A stretch of 35,960 nt of DNA from Saccharofermentans sp. (GTDB lineage Bacteria; Bacillota; Clostridia; Saccharofermentanales; Saccharofermentanaceae), in NCBI GenBank assembly GCA_024685385.1, contig JAIKVV010000014.1:1-35960 (forward strand), written 5' to 3'. Below, piece after piece: positions 1 through 8,350 of the stretch; within the stretch, counting starts at the first letter, position 1; every line of letters starts with the position of its first letter. The notes beneath the pieces were generated by a model. The model was given only the letters and a program-made list of their open reading frames with translations, was not told the origin of the DNA and ran no database searches. The translations under genes and the position numbers were made by a program.

Positions 1-321
1 GTTGGCATTGTAGGAAAATCCAAAAGTTTAGATTTTCCCACAATGCTTATCTTTTGGTCTTTGGTTCGGAATAGTGTAGTGCTGGCGGTCTATCTCTTGT
101 TTTCGGTTGCTTGCTTCCTTACCGTACATGAGCATTATTTCAGGGATTATAAAAACGAAGAGTTCAATCTTGATCCAATTGAATCACAGAGAAAAATAGT
201 GAAAGTGCTTGGTATTTGCGAGCATGTAATTGAATCTCGAAAAGAGGAGTTGTTAAAACTCGATGAACTCGTCAAAGCCCGATTTGTATTAGTCTATTAT
301 CCTGTGTATTTTCCTGTCTAA
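1..321 (+). pseudogene. Remnant of a type I restriction-modification specificity subunit (HsdS-like), 5' end outside window
   Basis: The frame is open from base 1 to the TAA at 319-321; the first internal ATG is at 43. The part after about base 150 reads like the conserved segment of HsdS that follows a target-recognition domain: a PIESQRKI-type motif, then a helical ICEHVIESRKEELLKLDEL stretch and KARFV. In intact HsdS this leads on to further sequence, often EMFGDP; here it changes to LVYYPVYFPV and stops. The part before base 150 is hydrophobic and only loosely like a recognition domain, so the frame may be degenerate. HsdS chooses the DNA target for the HsdM/HsdR methylase-nuclease complex; no hsdM or hsdR is visible. 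The stretch is AT-richer than the genes to its right. A small unrelated membrane protein starting at 43 is the alternative. Confidence 0.5.
5..46. repeat. Imperfect 16-bp inverted repeat, 10-base spacer
   Basis: Bases 5-20 and 31-46 are reverse complements apart from one pair (A12 against C39). The spacer is bases 21-30. The right arm covers the ATG at 43. It lies inside the open frame of the HsdS-like remnant, so it could be a recombination or inversion site, an mRNA hairpin, or a leftover of an insertion. No U-tract follows, so it is not a terminator. Confidence 0.6.
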
Positions 322-384
322 CGATTAACCTCAGATATTAAGATTATAGCATTCTGACAATCGCCGCTTTTGTTATACTTATTT

Positions 385-2040
385 TCAACCGATCATCTTA
401 AAGTACTGAAGTGCAGCAACAATCGCCTTCTCCTTTTCTGGCGTGCAATTAGGCTGCTTTGAATTTTCTGATTTAGGAAGATTGTAGTTCTCTCTTTCGA
501 TAATTCCATATTTACGCTTAATCTGAGCGATATTAAGATTAGAAACTTGCAATCCGGTCTTTTCATATACATGTTTCTTTATCTTGTTATACGATGCATT
601 GCCGTGAGCAGCAGAAAGATCCATATCCTCTACAGAAATCTCCACACGCAGCTTTCCTGCAGATATATCAATTCCCTTGGAAAGAAGAACTACCGTCTCC
701 ACATGCTGTGTCATCGGAAACATGTCGACAGGGGTCACCTTTACTGTCTCATATGCCTCTTTGAGTTTTTTGAGGTCACGTGCCATTGTCGCAGGATCAC
801 AGGATACATATACGAGTTTTTCAGATCCTAAATGTATGAGCTGTGTTAGCAATGAATCATCCAAGCCCTTTCGCGGAGGATCTACGATCACGGCACCCGG
901 CATCTTTGTCTTTCCTGTTTTGATGAGAGATGAAAGATCCGTCTTGCCGCAGTCTTTTAAGATGAAGGATATCCTGTCTTTTTGCCCGGGATAGTTGCAC
1001 TCTGCGTTTCTTTGAGCGGAATTTACCGCTTCCGGAGAAGACTCTATACCTATCAGGGACCCTCCTTCCGGAAGGACCGAAAGACCCAGTGTTCCCGTCC
1101 CGCAGTATAGATCCCATATGACATCGGTCCCTTTAAGATATTCCGAGATCATCTTCGTGATCTTCTCTGCCTGCGGGATGTTCACCTGGAAAAAAGATCC
1201 TGCCTCAACGGTAAATCTCTTGCCGCTGAATATCTCTTCGTAGGAATTCCTGCCTTCCAATATGAATCTCTTGCCGCTCCTGGTCCTTCTGGAGATCTTA
1301 TCCGGACTTATCCTGAACATGACTCCTTCAAGTTTATAATCTTCCGATGCTTTTCTTATGTTGTCGATCAGACCAGTTGACTTCATGAAAGCCTGCATCT
1401 CCCTTACGACGAGTTCGTGGGACCTTGTATCCGATGTGATGAATTCGGCCATTATCTCTTTGGTCCTCTCGGATGCCCTTAAGACAAGGTCCGTCAGGAG
1501 CCTCGTGGGATATCTTTCGAGAACCTTCCCTGTCTCTTTGACCACGGATGCAAATACGGGATATTCGAGATATTCCTTTTCGAAAGGTATTATCGTGATG
1601 CCGTCTGATGCGGTCTGCCCGATCATGTTGCCTTCGATCTTATACTGCATATGGTTGCGGTAACATCCGGTCTTGTCAGATCCTTCTATGCCGCTGAGTA
1701 TCTTATCCGCCTCATCTTCACCGGTCCCTGCCAGTCTTATGAGGCAGTCCCTGACCTTGTTGTATTTATAGTCAAGCTGCCCGCTGTAAGACAGGTGGGC
1801 AAGGGCTGCCCCGGGAATCGCTTCGGTCAGGGCGGGGATCACTCTGTCGGGAGATGTTTCGTAAAATTCATAAGCCTTGCCGAAAGAATATCTTGAAGCT
1901 TCTTTGGTCACTGTTACCGCGACGGATTCACCCGGCAAAGCGCCTTCCACAAAGCACTTTTTGCCGGATTTCAATATGCCTATTCCGTAGCCTTCGTTGG
2001 ACAGAGCTGTTATGTCGATCCTTTCCTGCAAACCGGTCAC
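385..2040 (-). CDS. rlmD: 23S rRNA (uracil-5-)-methyltransferase, RlmD/RumA family, with C-terminal extension
   Basis: SAM-dependent enzyme that makes 5-methyluridine in 23S rRNA. Residues 1-63 look like the TRAM RNA-binding domain. The catalytic part has FFQVN (283-287), the SAM loop LYCGTGTLGL (311-320), DPPRKG (387-392), SCDPAT with the nucleophile Cys414, and the HVETV motif near 446. The usual four-cysteine Fe-S region is altered: where homologues read roughly CPYFGKCGGCQ, residues 69-82 hold no cysteine at all. Catalysis ends near residue 454; a further ~97 residues (bases 385-678) form an extension ending in TPEKEKAIVAAL and FKMIG, a tail I recall from clostridial homologues. Start is GTG at 2038-2040 behind a weak GGGGG. 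It is transcribed divergently from the penicillin-binding protein gene. Whether it modifies U747, U1939 or both cannot be told from sequence. Confidence 0.9.
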   Translation of the reverse strand: MTGLQERIDITALSNEGYGIGILKSGKKCFVEGALPGESVAVTVTKEASRYSFGKAYEFYETSPDRVIPALTEAIPGAALAHLSYSGQLDYKYNKVRDCLIRLAGTGEDEADKILSGIEGSDKTGCYRNHMQYKIEGNMIGQTASDGITIIPFEKEYLEYPVFASVVKETGKVLERYPTRLLTDLVLRASERTKEIMAEFITSDTRSHELVVREMQAFMKSTGLIDNIRKASEDYKLEGVMFRISPDKISRRTRSGKRFILEGRNSYEEIFSGKRFTVEAGSFFQVNIPQAEKITKMISEYLKGTDVIWDLYCGTGTLGLSVLPEGGSLIGIESSPEAVNSAQRNAECNYPGQKDRISFILKDCGKTDLSSLIKTGKTKMPGAVIVDPPRKGLDDSLLTQLIHLGSEKLVYVSCDPATMARDLKKLKEAYETVKVTPVDMFPMTQHVETVVLLSKGIDISAGKLRVEISVEDMDLSAAHGNASYNKIKKHVYEKTGLQVSNLNIAQIKRKYGIIERENYNLPKSENSKQPNCTPEKEKAIVAALQYFKMIG

Positions 2041-2128
2041 GCCCCCGTTAAATATTTATAATATGCTCATTATAGCCGATATCGTGATAAAATGGTGGGA
2101 GTGAAAACCATAAAGAGGTATCAAGGGA

Positions 2129-4411
2129 TTGAGTAATAACAGAAATGCACAGCGCTCCACAAGCCCGGTCAACCCGGAGAATTCCGCTCTGGCTGATGAG
2201 TTGCGCCGTAATCTCAAGGGCAAACCGACAACAGCCGGCTTCAACAGGAGCCTGCCCCATGAGATATTCGGTTTCTTAGGCGACATCGTAAAGATCTTCG
2301 TCGTATTGCTCTTATGCATCTCATTTACTCTCGGCGGATTCGGAGCCGGCATGCTCTTAGGCTATGCTTCCACGACAAAGCCCCTCTCGATCGGCGACCT
2401 TACGACTGCCGACGAGGTCCAGACCTCTTTCGTATACGATTCCCAGGGCAAGGTAATAACCAAATTGACCGGAACCGAGAATGTTGACAGGATCTACATT
2501 CCCTTCGGCGACGTCAAGAAGACATTCATCGATGAAGCGATCATATCCATCGAGGACGAAAGATTCTACGATCACTCCGGCATCGACCTTAAGAGAATAG
2601 GAAGCGCAGTTCTGTCAGCCCTGGCAAACAGCGGCTCTGCAACGCACGGCGGATCCACCATCACCCAGCAGACGGTAAAGCTCATAAGCGGCCAGGACGA
2701 GCATTCCACATCACGTAAGGTTCAGGAATGGTTCTCGGCCATGTCCCTCGAACAGGAACTGTCCAAGGACGAGATCATGGAGCTTTACATAAACCTTGCT
2801 CCTATGGGCAACAACTATGTAGGCATCCAGGCCGCAGCTCAGAACTATTTCGGTAAGAACGCTTCAGAACTTACACTGCCCGAGTGCGCGCTCCTTGCAG
2901 GTCTCCCCAAGAGCCCTTCCTACTACAATCCCATGAGAGAGACGGGACGCCGCAACGCCTTAAGGAGAATGAGGATCGTATTGGGCAAGATGTACGAGCT
3001 CGGTCACATAAACGAAGAACAGTACAGGGCCGCACTCAACAGCGACGTAAAGTTCAAGACCAGGAAGAAGGATTCTTCCAGTTCCGTTAATTCCTACTTC
3101 GCGGAATATGCGATCTCCGAAGTTGTTTCAGATCTTGCAAATGCAAGGGGAATATCCAAGGAGCTGGCTTCCTCCATCGTCTATAACCGCGGCTACCATA
3201 TCTACACGACTTTAGAGCCTGACGTCCAGGCCATCCTCGATGAGGCTTTCAAGAACAAGGAACTCTTCCAGAAGAATCCTTCAAAGATCGAGAACTATCC
3301 CGAGAAACCCAACGGATCGATGGTCGTCGTCAATGTTCAGACGGGCGCCATAGCCGCAATGCAGGGAGGCTTCGGCGAGAAGACCATGAACCTTGCCTGG
3401 AACAGAGCAACCTCATCGCGCAGGAACCCCGGTTCTTCGATCAAGCCTCTACTCGATTATGCGCCGGCGATCGATCTGGGACTTGTCGTACCTTCGACTT
3501 TATTTACCGACCAGAAGATATATCTCGACCCTTCGAATCCCAAGAGGCCCTGGCCCAAGAACTACGAGAACAACTACATAGGTCCCCTCACCGTAAGACA
3601 GGCGCTGGTAAAGTCCCGTAATACCGTGGCTGCAATGCTCTGGACCGAAGTCGGCGGAGAAACGGCTCTCTGGTATCTCGCCCAGAACGGCATCGACAGG
3701 ACGAGCGAAGGCTTCTTCCCTTCCCAGTCCGTAGGCGGCTTTACGAACGGCATGACCACTCTCGAGATGGCCGCGGCATATGCGACATTTGCCAACGGCG
3801 GAACATATTGCGAGCCTTATTCATACACCAAAGTCTTAGACAGCGATGAGAACCTGATAATGTCATCAGATCCTGCCAAGCGGAAAGTCTATTCGGCAGA
3901 GACCTGCTTCCTCATCGCAGACATGCTCATGGGAGTCGTAACATCAGGCACGCCTTCAAAATTCGGCGGCCAGATCAAGGGCCTTGACGGCGCCAAGATC
4001 AGCACGGCCGGCAAGACGGGAACGACTTCCGATAACAACGATAAATGGTTCTGCGGATTTACCCCCTACTATGCGGCTGCCGTATGGTACGGCTACGATA
4101 ACAGACTAAGGCAGACCGAGATCATAAAGGATGACTACCGCAATGCCGTTCATATCTGGATGTACTGCATGCAGAAGATCCATGCCAATCTCGAAGGCGC
4201 CAAGTTCGTCCGTCCCGAGACGATCGTACAGGTTTCCGTATGTACCGAGTCAGGCGGATATGCGACAGATGAGTGCAAAGCTGCAGGCACTGTCGTAACT
4301 GATTATTTCATTTCGGGTTCTGATTTCTGTCCCAAGAAGGACAAGCCGTGCACGATCCATAAGCCCGAGCCTTCTCCGACTCCGACTCCGGCCCCGGGAA
4401 ACATGCCCTGA
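2129..4411 (+). CDS. Class A penicillin-binding protein (bifunctional transglycosylase/transpeptidase, PBP1A type)
   Basis: Polymerises and cross-links peptidoglycan on the outer face of the membrane. A cytosolic N-terminus of ~45 residues is followed by one membrane helix (about 50-78). The GT51 transglycosylase domain has EDERFYDH (catalytic Glu142) and GGSTITQQ (174-181). The transpeptidase domain has the SxxK motif SSIK with acyl-enzyme Ser436, the SxN motif SRN (496-498) and KTGT (629-632). The C-terminus ends in a Ser/Thr-Pro tail (PSPTPTPAP), probably a wall-spanning or disordered segment. The 760-residue length is normal. The start is TTG at 2129 with GAGG ten bases upstream; no nearby in-frame ATG serves better. 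The gene converges on proB with only 11 bases between stops, and no terminator hairpin is visible there. Confidence 0.95.
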   Translation: MSNNRNAQRSTSPVNPENSALADELRRNLKGKPTTAGFNRSLPHEIFGFLGDIVKIFVVLLLCISFTLGGFGAGMLLGYASTTKPLSIGDLTTADEVQTSFVYDSQGKVITKLTGTENVDRIYIPFGDVKKTFIDEAIISIEDERFYDHSGIDLKRIGSAVLSALANSGSATHGGSTITQQTVKLISGQDEHSTSRKVQEWFSAMSLEQELSKDEIMELYINLAPMGNNYVGIQAAAQNYFGKNASELTLPECALLAGLPKSPSYYNPMRETGRRNALRRMRIVLGKMYELGHINEEQYRAALNSDVKFKTRKKDSSSSVNSYFAEYAISEVVSDLANARGISKELASSIVYNRGYHIYTTLEPDVQAILDEAFKNKELFQKNPSKIENYPEKPNGSMVVVNVQTGAIAAMQGGFGEKTMNLAWNRATSSRRNPGSSIKPLLDYAPAIDLGLVVPSTLFTDQKIYLDPSNPKRPWPKNYENNYIGPLTVRQALVKSRNTVAAMLWTEVGGETALWYLAQNGIDRTSEGFFPSQSVGGFTNGMTTLEMAAAYATFANGGTYCEPYSYTKVLDSDENLIMSSDPAKRKVYSAETCFLIADMLMGVVTSGTPSKFGGQIKGLDGAKISTAGKTGTTSDNNDKWFCGFTPYYAAAVWYGYDNRLRQTEIIKDDYRNAVHIWMYCMQKIHANLEGAKFVRPETIVQVSVCTESGGYATDECKAAGTVVTDYFISGSDFCPKKDKPCTIHKPEPSPTPTPAPGNMP

Positions 4412-4422
4412 TATAGAACTAT

Positions 4423-5256
4423 TTAATCCTCTTCGGGGATGGGAGCGGCAAAGAAAGTTCCGACGTTATCCTGATCCAATATCCTCTCCAATACGCCCGT
4501 ATCGGAGCCTTCTGCGATCACGCCGTTAATGCCATGTTCAGTCGCGGTCTTCATGGCCATTATCTTGGTGGACATTCCGCCCGTACCGAGCCATGAGCCC
4601 TTGCCTGTGGTTATCTCATTAAGAGTCTCAGTAAAATCTTCAACATAGGAGATCCTCTTTGCGTCAGGATTGTCCTTGGGGTTGGAGTCGTAGAGACCGT
4701 CAACGTCAGATAAGATTACGAGAAGATCCGCATTCGAAAGGGTAGCAACGAGAGCCGACAGAGTGTCGTTGTCGCCGAAAGTTCCGTTATGCATGATCTC
4801 GCTCGTCGAAACGGAGTCATTCTCGTTGATGATGGGAATGATCTTCTTCTCTATCAAAGCTTCCAATGTATTGCTGATGTTGGATTTGGTGAGCTTATCC
4901 GCAAGATCGTCCTTGGTAAGGAGGATCTGGCCGCACTTGTAGCCGTATTCTGCAAAGACCCTGGCGTAAGCGTTCATGAGCTCTACCTGGCCTACTGCAG
5001 CAATGGCCTGCTTCTCACGGGTGGTATCGGGTCTCTTGTTGAGATTAAGATATCCTATGCCGACGCCGATGGCACCGGAGGATACAAGTATCACTTCCAT
5101 GCCGCGGTTCATAAGATCGGATATGGAACGAGCAAGTCTTTCTATGTTGTTAAGGTTCATCTTCCCGTTATCGTAGGTCAAAGTGGATGTACCGACCTTG
5201 ACAACGATTCTTTTCGCGAAGTTGACTGCGACTCTGGATCCGCCCTCGTAATTCAT
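4423..5256 (-). CDS. proB: Glutamate 5-kinase (short form, no PUA domain)
   Basis: First step of proline synthesis: phosphorylates L-glutamate with ATP in the cytosol. The amino-acid-kinase fold shows at KRIVVKVGTSTLT (about 15-27), VSSGAIGVG (about 59-67), INENDSVS and FGDNDTLSALVA (substrate pocket), and the GTGGMSTK motif near 225. At 277 residues it lacks the C-terminal PUA domain of the ~370-residue E. coli enzyme, as in many Firmicutes. The ATG at 5256 has AAGGAG eight bases upstream. Its usual partner proA is not adjacent; the next gene upstream is alr, 90 bases away. Those 90 bases hold a run of eight A residues at the alr stop but no clear hairpin, so read-through is possible. Confidence 0.95.
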   Translation of the reverse strand: MNYEGGSRVAVNFAKRIVVKVGTSTLTYDNGKMNLNNIERLARSISDLMNRGMEVILVSSGAIGVGIGYLNLNKRPDTTREKQAIAAVGQVELMNAYARVFAEYGYKCGQILLTKDDLADKLTKSNISNTLEALIEKKIIPIINENDSVSTSEIMHNGTFGDNDTLSALVATLSNADLLVILSDVDGLYDSNPKDNPDAKRISYVEDFTETLNEITTGKGSWLGTGGMSTKIMAMKTATEHGINGVIAEGSDTGVLERILDQDNVGTFFAAPIPEED

Positions 5257-5346
5257 CTCTTTCTCCTTAAGGCCCTGATTTATGCCCGAATAAGAATATA
5301 CTCTTCCATGGCAAAATGCAAGGTGCCGTTTATTTATCTCTTTTTT

Positions 5347-6489
5347 TTACAATATCTTTCCGTCAGCCGTATAAAACCTCTTTACCCTCTTGCCGACATC
5401 GCATGTTATCTCATAGTTGATCGTCCCGATGTAGGATGCGAGCTTATCCGTGGGATTGCCTTCACCGAAGATCTCCACGATATCTCCTCTTTCAACATCA
5501 CTGCCCGTGACATCCGCCATGCACATATCCATGCAGACGTTGCCTATTATGGGATAGTATTCACCTTTGATGTTCAGCATGAAGCCGTTTGAGAGCCTTC
5601 TCGAAAAGCCGTCGGCATAGCCGATCCCGACAGTCGCGACTTTCGTGGTCTTATCGGCCGTAAAATGTCTGCCGTAGCTTACGGATGCGCCCGTGGGGAT
5701 CTCCTTTACGAAGATGACCTTGGCAAGCCAGGTCATGACCGGTTTTAAGTCGGGCATCTTGTCCCTGTCAGGGCAGCCTTCGGGATACATTCCGTAAAGG
5801 ATCAGTCCTGCCCTTACGGTATCAAGATGCATGCCGGGGAATCTCATTATCCCCGCGCTGTTGCAGATATGATGTCTTGCAAAGATCAAGCCTCTCTTTT
5901 CGAGCCTTTCGACCGTTGCCTTATATGCATCAAACTGCTTAGCAGTATATTCGTCGTCAGCGGTATCGGATACTGCAAAGTGTGAGAATATCCCCTCGGG
6001 AACAAGTCCCGGGAGACTGAATACCTCGAGCATTTCATCGTCGGCTGTGCCGTCCGTTGCAAAGCCTATGCGGCCCATGCCGGTGTCGATCTTTATGTGG
6101 ACTTTTACGTCCTTACCCTGCTTTACCGCTTCATCCGAAAGGAGCTTTGCGTCTTCCAGAGAGAAAACTGCCTGGCCGATTCCGTACCTTACTATGTCGG
6201 GGAATCTTTCGGGAGATGTATATCCCAATATCATGAGGGGCTTTGTTATGCCGTTTTCGACAAGATCCTTGGCCTCATCGACAGTTGCAAGACAGAAGCC
6301 TGCGGCGCCCTCTTCCTCGAGGACTTTCGCAAGACGCACCGCGCCGTGGCCGTACGCATCGGCCTTGACCACACAGAACATATCCGTATCGTCAGACGTT
6401 GTTGCCTTGATCTGCCTGTAGTTATATCTGACCGCATCAAGATCGATCAGTACGCAGGATCTGTCAAAATGAACATCATTTATCTTCAT
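5347..6489 (-). CDS. alr: Alanine racemase
   Basis: PLP enzyme that converts L- to D-alanine for peptidoglycan. The PLP-binding VKADAYGHG motif puts the Schiff-base lysine at Lys42; the opposing catalytic tyrosine is Tyr272 in SVSYGRHF. DTGMGRIG (135-142) and the HICNSAG and RAGLILYG segments are also typical. Length 380 is normal for the family. The ATG at 6489 lies three bases after the nnrD stop, so the pair is surely co-transcribed. Coupling of alr to nnrD is common in Firmicutes. Confidence 0.96.
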   Translation of the reverse strand: MKINDVHFDRSCVLIDLDAVRYNYRQIKATTSDDTDMFCVVKADAYGHGAVRLAKVLEEEGAAGFCLATVDEAKDLVENGITKPLMILGYTSPERFPDIVRYGIGQAVFSLEDAKLLSDEAVKQGKDVKVHIKIDTGMGRIGFATDGTADDEMLEVFSLPGLVPEGIFSHFAVSDTADDEYTAKQFDAYKATVERLEKRGLIFARHHICNSAGIMRFPGMHLDTVRAGLILYGMYPEGCPDRDKMPDLKPVMTWLAKVIFVKEIPTGASVSYGRHFTADKTTKVATVGIGYADGFSRRLSNGFMLNIKGEYYPIIGNVCMDMCMADVTGSDVERGDIVEIFGEGNPTDKLASYIGTINYEITCDVGKRVKRFYTADGKIL

Positions 6490-6492
6490 GTC

Positions 6493-7368
6493 TTATCCTT
6501 CTCCAAAGATGCCGTTCATGACTTCAGGGAAAAATCCCGGAAGATCGGACGGCAGCATTGCTCTTGCCCCTTTCAAGGATCTGGCACAGGCCCCTGCCTG
6601 CGCATGAATATATACTGCAGCAACTGCTGCATCAGCAGCTTTCATTCCCTGGGCATAAAGGCCGGTCAATAAGCCTGCGAGAACATCTCCGGAACCGCCC
6701 TTTGCAAGTCCCGAGTTTGATCCTCTGTTGACATAAGAATCGCCCTGACCGCCCGAGATCAAGGTATCGCTGCTCTTCAAAACAACGACTGCATTATATT
6801 CTGATGCAAATTTGGATATCCCTTCTCCATCGGGCTTTAAGACACCGTCACAAAGCCTTGCAAATTCCCCGACGTGAGGAGTCAGGACCGCAGGATCCAA
6901 TCCCTTTTCCGGTCTTGCGGATATTAAAGGCAGATAGTGGTCCTTGTAACGGGAAATGATGTTTAGGGCTGATGCGTCTATGACAAGTGATCCGGCTTCC
7001 GGTATGAGGTATGTAAGGACGGATCTTATCTTATCGTCTTCCTCGTCCGTGCCGGGGCCTATGAGGCAGGCTGATGCCTTGGGAAGATATTTCTTAACGT
7101 TCTTAAGAGCATCTTTTACGTCTTTTCCCAGAGGCGCCGTAAGCGCGCAGGGGCAATTGATCTTAACGGGAAGGAGAGCATCGTCATCCGATATTATCCT
7201 TACCATACCGGCGCCGCTCCTTAAGCAGCTTTCCGTTGCAAGGACTCCTGCGCCCGTCATGTAAGGGCTTCCTGCGACGATAAGAGCAGTTCCGAACGTG
7301 CCTTTATGACCCCTCTCATCTCTTTGGGGCATCAGGGATCTCACCAAATCAGACGTGATCTCAATCAT
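6493..7368 (-). CDS. nnrD: ADP-dependent (S)-NAD(P)H-hydrate dehydratase
   Basis: Repairs hydrated NADH/NADPH using ADP; cytosolic ribokinase-like fold. Seen are [14 protein letters not shown] near the N-terminus, TGAG, the GPGT turn, [11 protein letters not shown] and the nucleotide-binding GGSGDVLAG. Only the dehydratase domain is present; the NnrE-type epimerase domain found in fused homologues is missing. The reading frame extends upstream to a GTG at 7401, but alignment with the family's usual N-terminus ([12 protein letters not shown]) favours the ATG at 7368, which sits just before the metA stop so the genes overlap by eight bases. The ATG at 7380, behind AGGAAGGG, is the other plausible start. 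Confidence 0.92.
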   Translation of the reverse strand: MIEITSDLVRSLMPQRDERGHKGTFGTALIVAGSPYMTGAGVLATESCLRSGAGMVRIISDDDALLPVKINCPCALTAPLGKDVKDALKNVKKYLPKASACLIGPGTDEEDDKIRSVLTYLIPEAGSLVIDASALNIISRYKDHYLPLISARPEKGLDPAVLTPHVGEFARLCDGVLKPDGEGISKFASEYNAVVVLKSSDTLISGGQGDSYVNRGSNSGLAKGGSGDVLAGLLTGLYAQGMKAADAAVAAVYIHAQAGACARSLKGARAMLPSDLPGFFPEVMNGIFGEG

Positions 7369-8332
7369 CCCGCTCTTCATCCCTTCCTGCCGGGATATCA
7401 CCCTGCCTGATGTTTTCGATGAGACCTATGTCGAAAGGAGTCTCCTGGTAAACGTAGTAATTGAGCCAGTTGGTATACATCAGTGTCGCAGAGGATCTCC
7501 AGCGGAGCGTAAAGCCTTTTGCCGGATCGTCATCAACATAGTAGTTAACGGGCATATCGGGATCAATGCCCGCAGCCTGATCGCGCTTATATTCGCGGTC
7601 CAGCGTATCGGCATCGTATTCGGAGTGTCCCGTAATAAAGATCTGCCTGCCGGTAAGATCCGATACGGCATAGATGCCGCACTCTTCCGATTCGGACAGG
7701 ATCCTTAAATCCTTGACTTTGGCGATATCTTCACGCTTAACTTCGGTATATCTGGAATGGGGAACATAGAAGATATCGTCGAAGCCGCGGAAGAGCTTTA
7801 CCGGACGGCTGTAGGTCATGCTGTGCTCGAAGATGCCCGACACCTTGCGGTCCAGGACATACTTGGGAATGCCGTAGTGGTAGTAAAGACCCGCGAAAGC
7901 TCCCCAGCAAAGATGCATCGTGGAATAGACATGAGTCTTGCTCCATTCCATTATCCTGCAGAGCTCCTCCCAGTAGTCGACTTCCTCGAAAGGAAGTTTC
8001 TCGATGGGCGCGCCCGTGATGATCATGCCGTCAAAATACTGGTCGTATATCTTATCGAAGGTCAGATAATATCTGTTAAGGTGTGACTGGCTGGTATGCC
8101 TTGACTCGTGTGATGCCATGCAGAGAAGTTCGATGTCAACCTGGATGGGCGAATTCGAAAGGGCCCTTAGGAGCTGTGTCTCAGTCGTGATCTTGTCCGG
8201 CATGAGATTGAGGATAACGATCTTGATGGGTCTTATATCCTGTGTCAGAGCTCTGGTTTCTTCCATTACGAATATGCGCTCCTTTTCGAGCGTTGCGCGT
8301 GCGGGAAGATTATTCGGGATTCTTATTGGCAT
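7361..8332 (-). CDS. metAA: Homoserine O-acetyltransferase (MetA/HTS family)
   Basis: Activates homoserine for methionine synthesis. Glutamine-amidotransferase-like fold with nucleophile Cys142 in HLCWGAFAG, and His235 and Glu237 in TGHSEYD, at exactly the reference positions of the family. Residue 111 is glutamate ([12 protein letters not shown]), which in characterised MetA proteins goes with acetyl-CoA use, whereas glycine goes with succinyl-CoA. The enzyme is therefore predicted to be an acetyltransferase despite its sequence kinship to succinyltransferases. ATG at 8332 with AGGAG seven bases upstream. It sits between a nucleoside-kinase-like gene (18-base gap) and nnrD (overlap), so this is one operon. 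Confidence 0.95.
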   Translation of the reverse strand: MPIRIPNNLPARATLEKERIFVMEETRALTQDIRPIKIVILNLMPDKITTETQLLRALSNSPIQVDIELLCMASHESRHTSQSHLNRYYLTFDKIYDQYFDGMIITGAPIEKLPFEEVDYWEELCRIMEWSKTHVYSTMHLCWGAFAGLYYHYGIPKYVLDRKVSGIFEHSMTYSRPVKLFRGFDDIFYVPHSRYTEVKREDIAKVKDLRILSESEECGIYAVSDLTGRQIFITGHSEYDADTLDREYKRDQAAGIDPDMPVNYYVDDDPAKGFTLRWRSSATLMYTNWLNYYVYQETPFDIGLIENIRQGDIPAGRDEERDD

Positions 8333-8350
8333 ATCTTATCTCCTGTTTCT

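Noticed and set aside
340..350. Extended -10-like TGCTATAAT on the minus strand after the methyltransferase stop
   Set aside because: No -35 at a suitable distance and nothing obvious to transcribe to the left apart from antisense to a remnant.
547..1117. Open frames on the plus strand across the methyltransferase gene
   Set aside because: They are shadows of a well-matched gene on the other strand and carry no recognisable motif.
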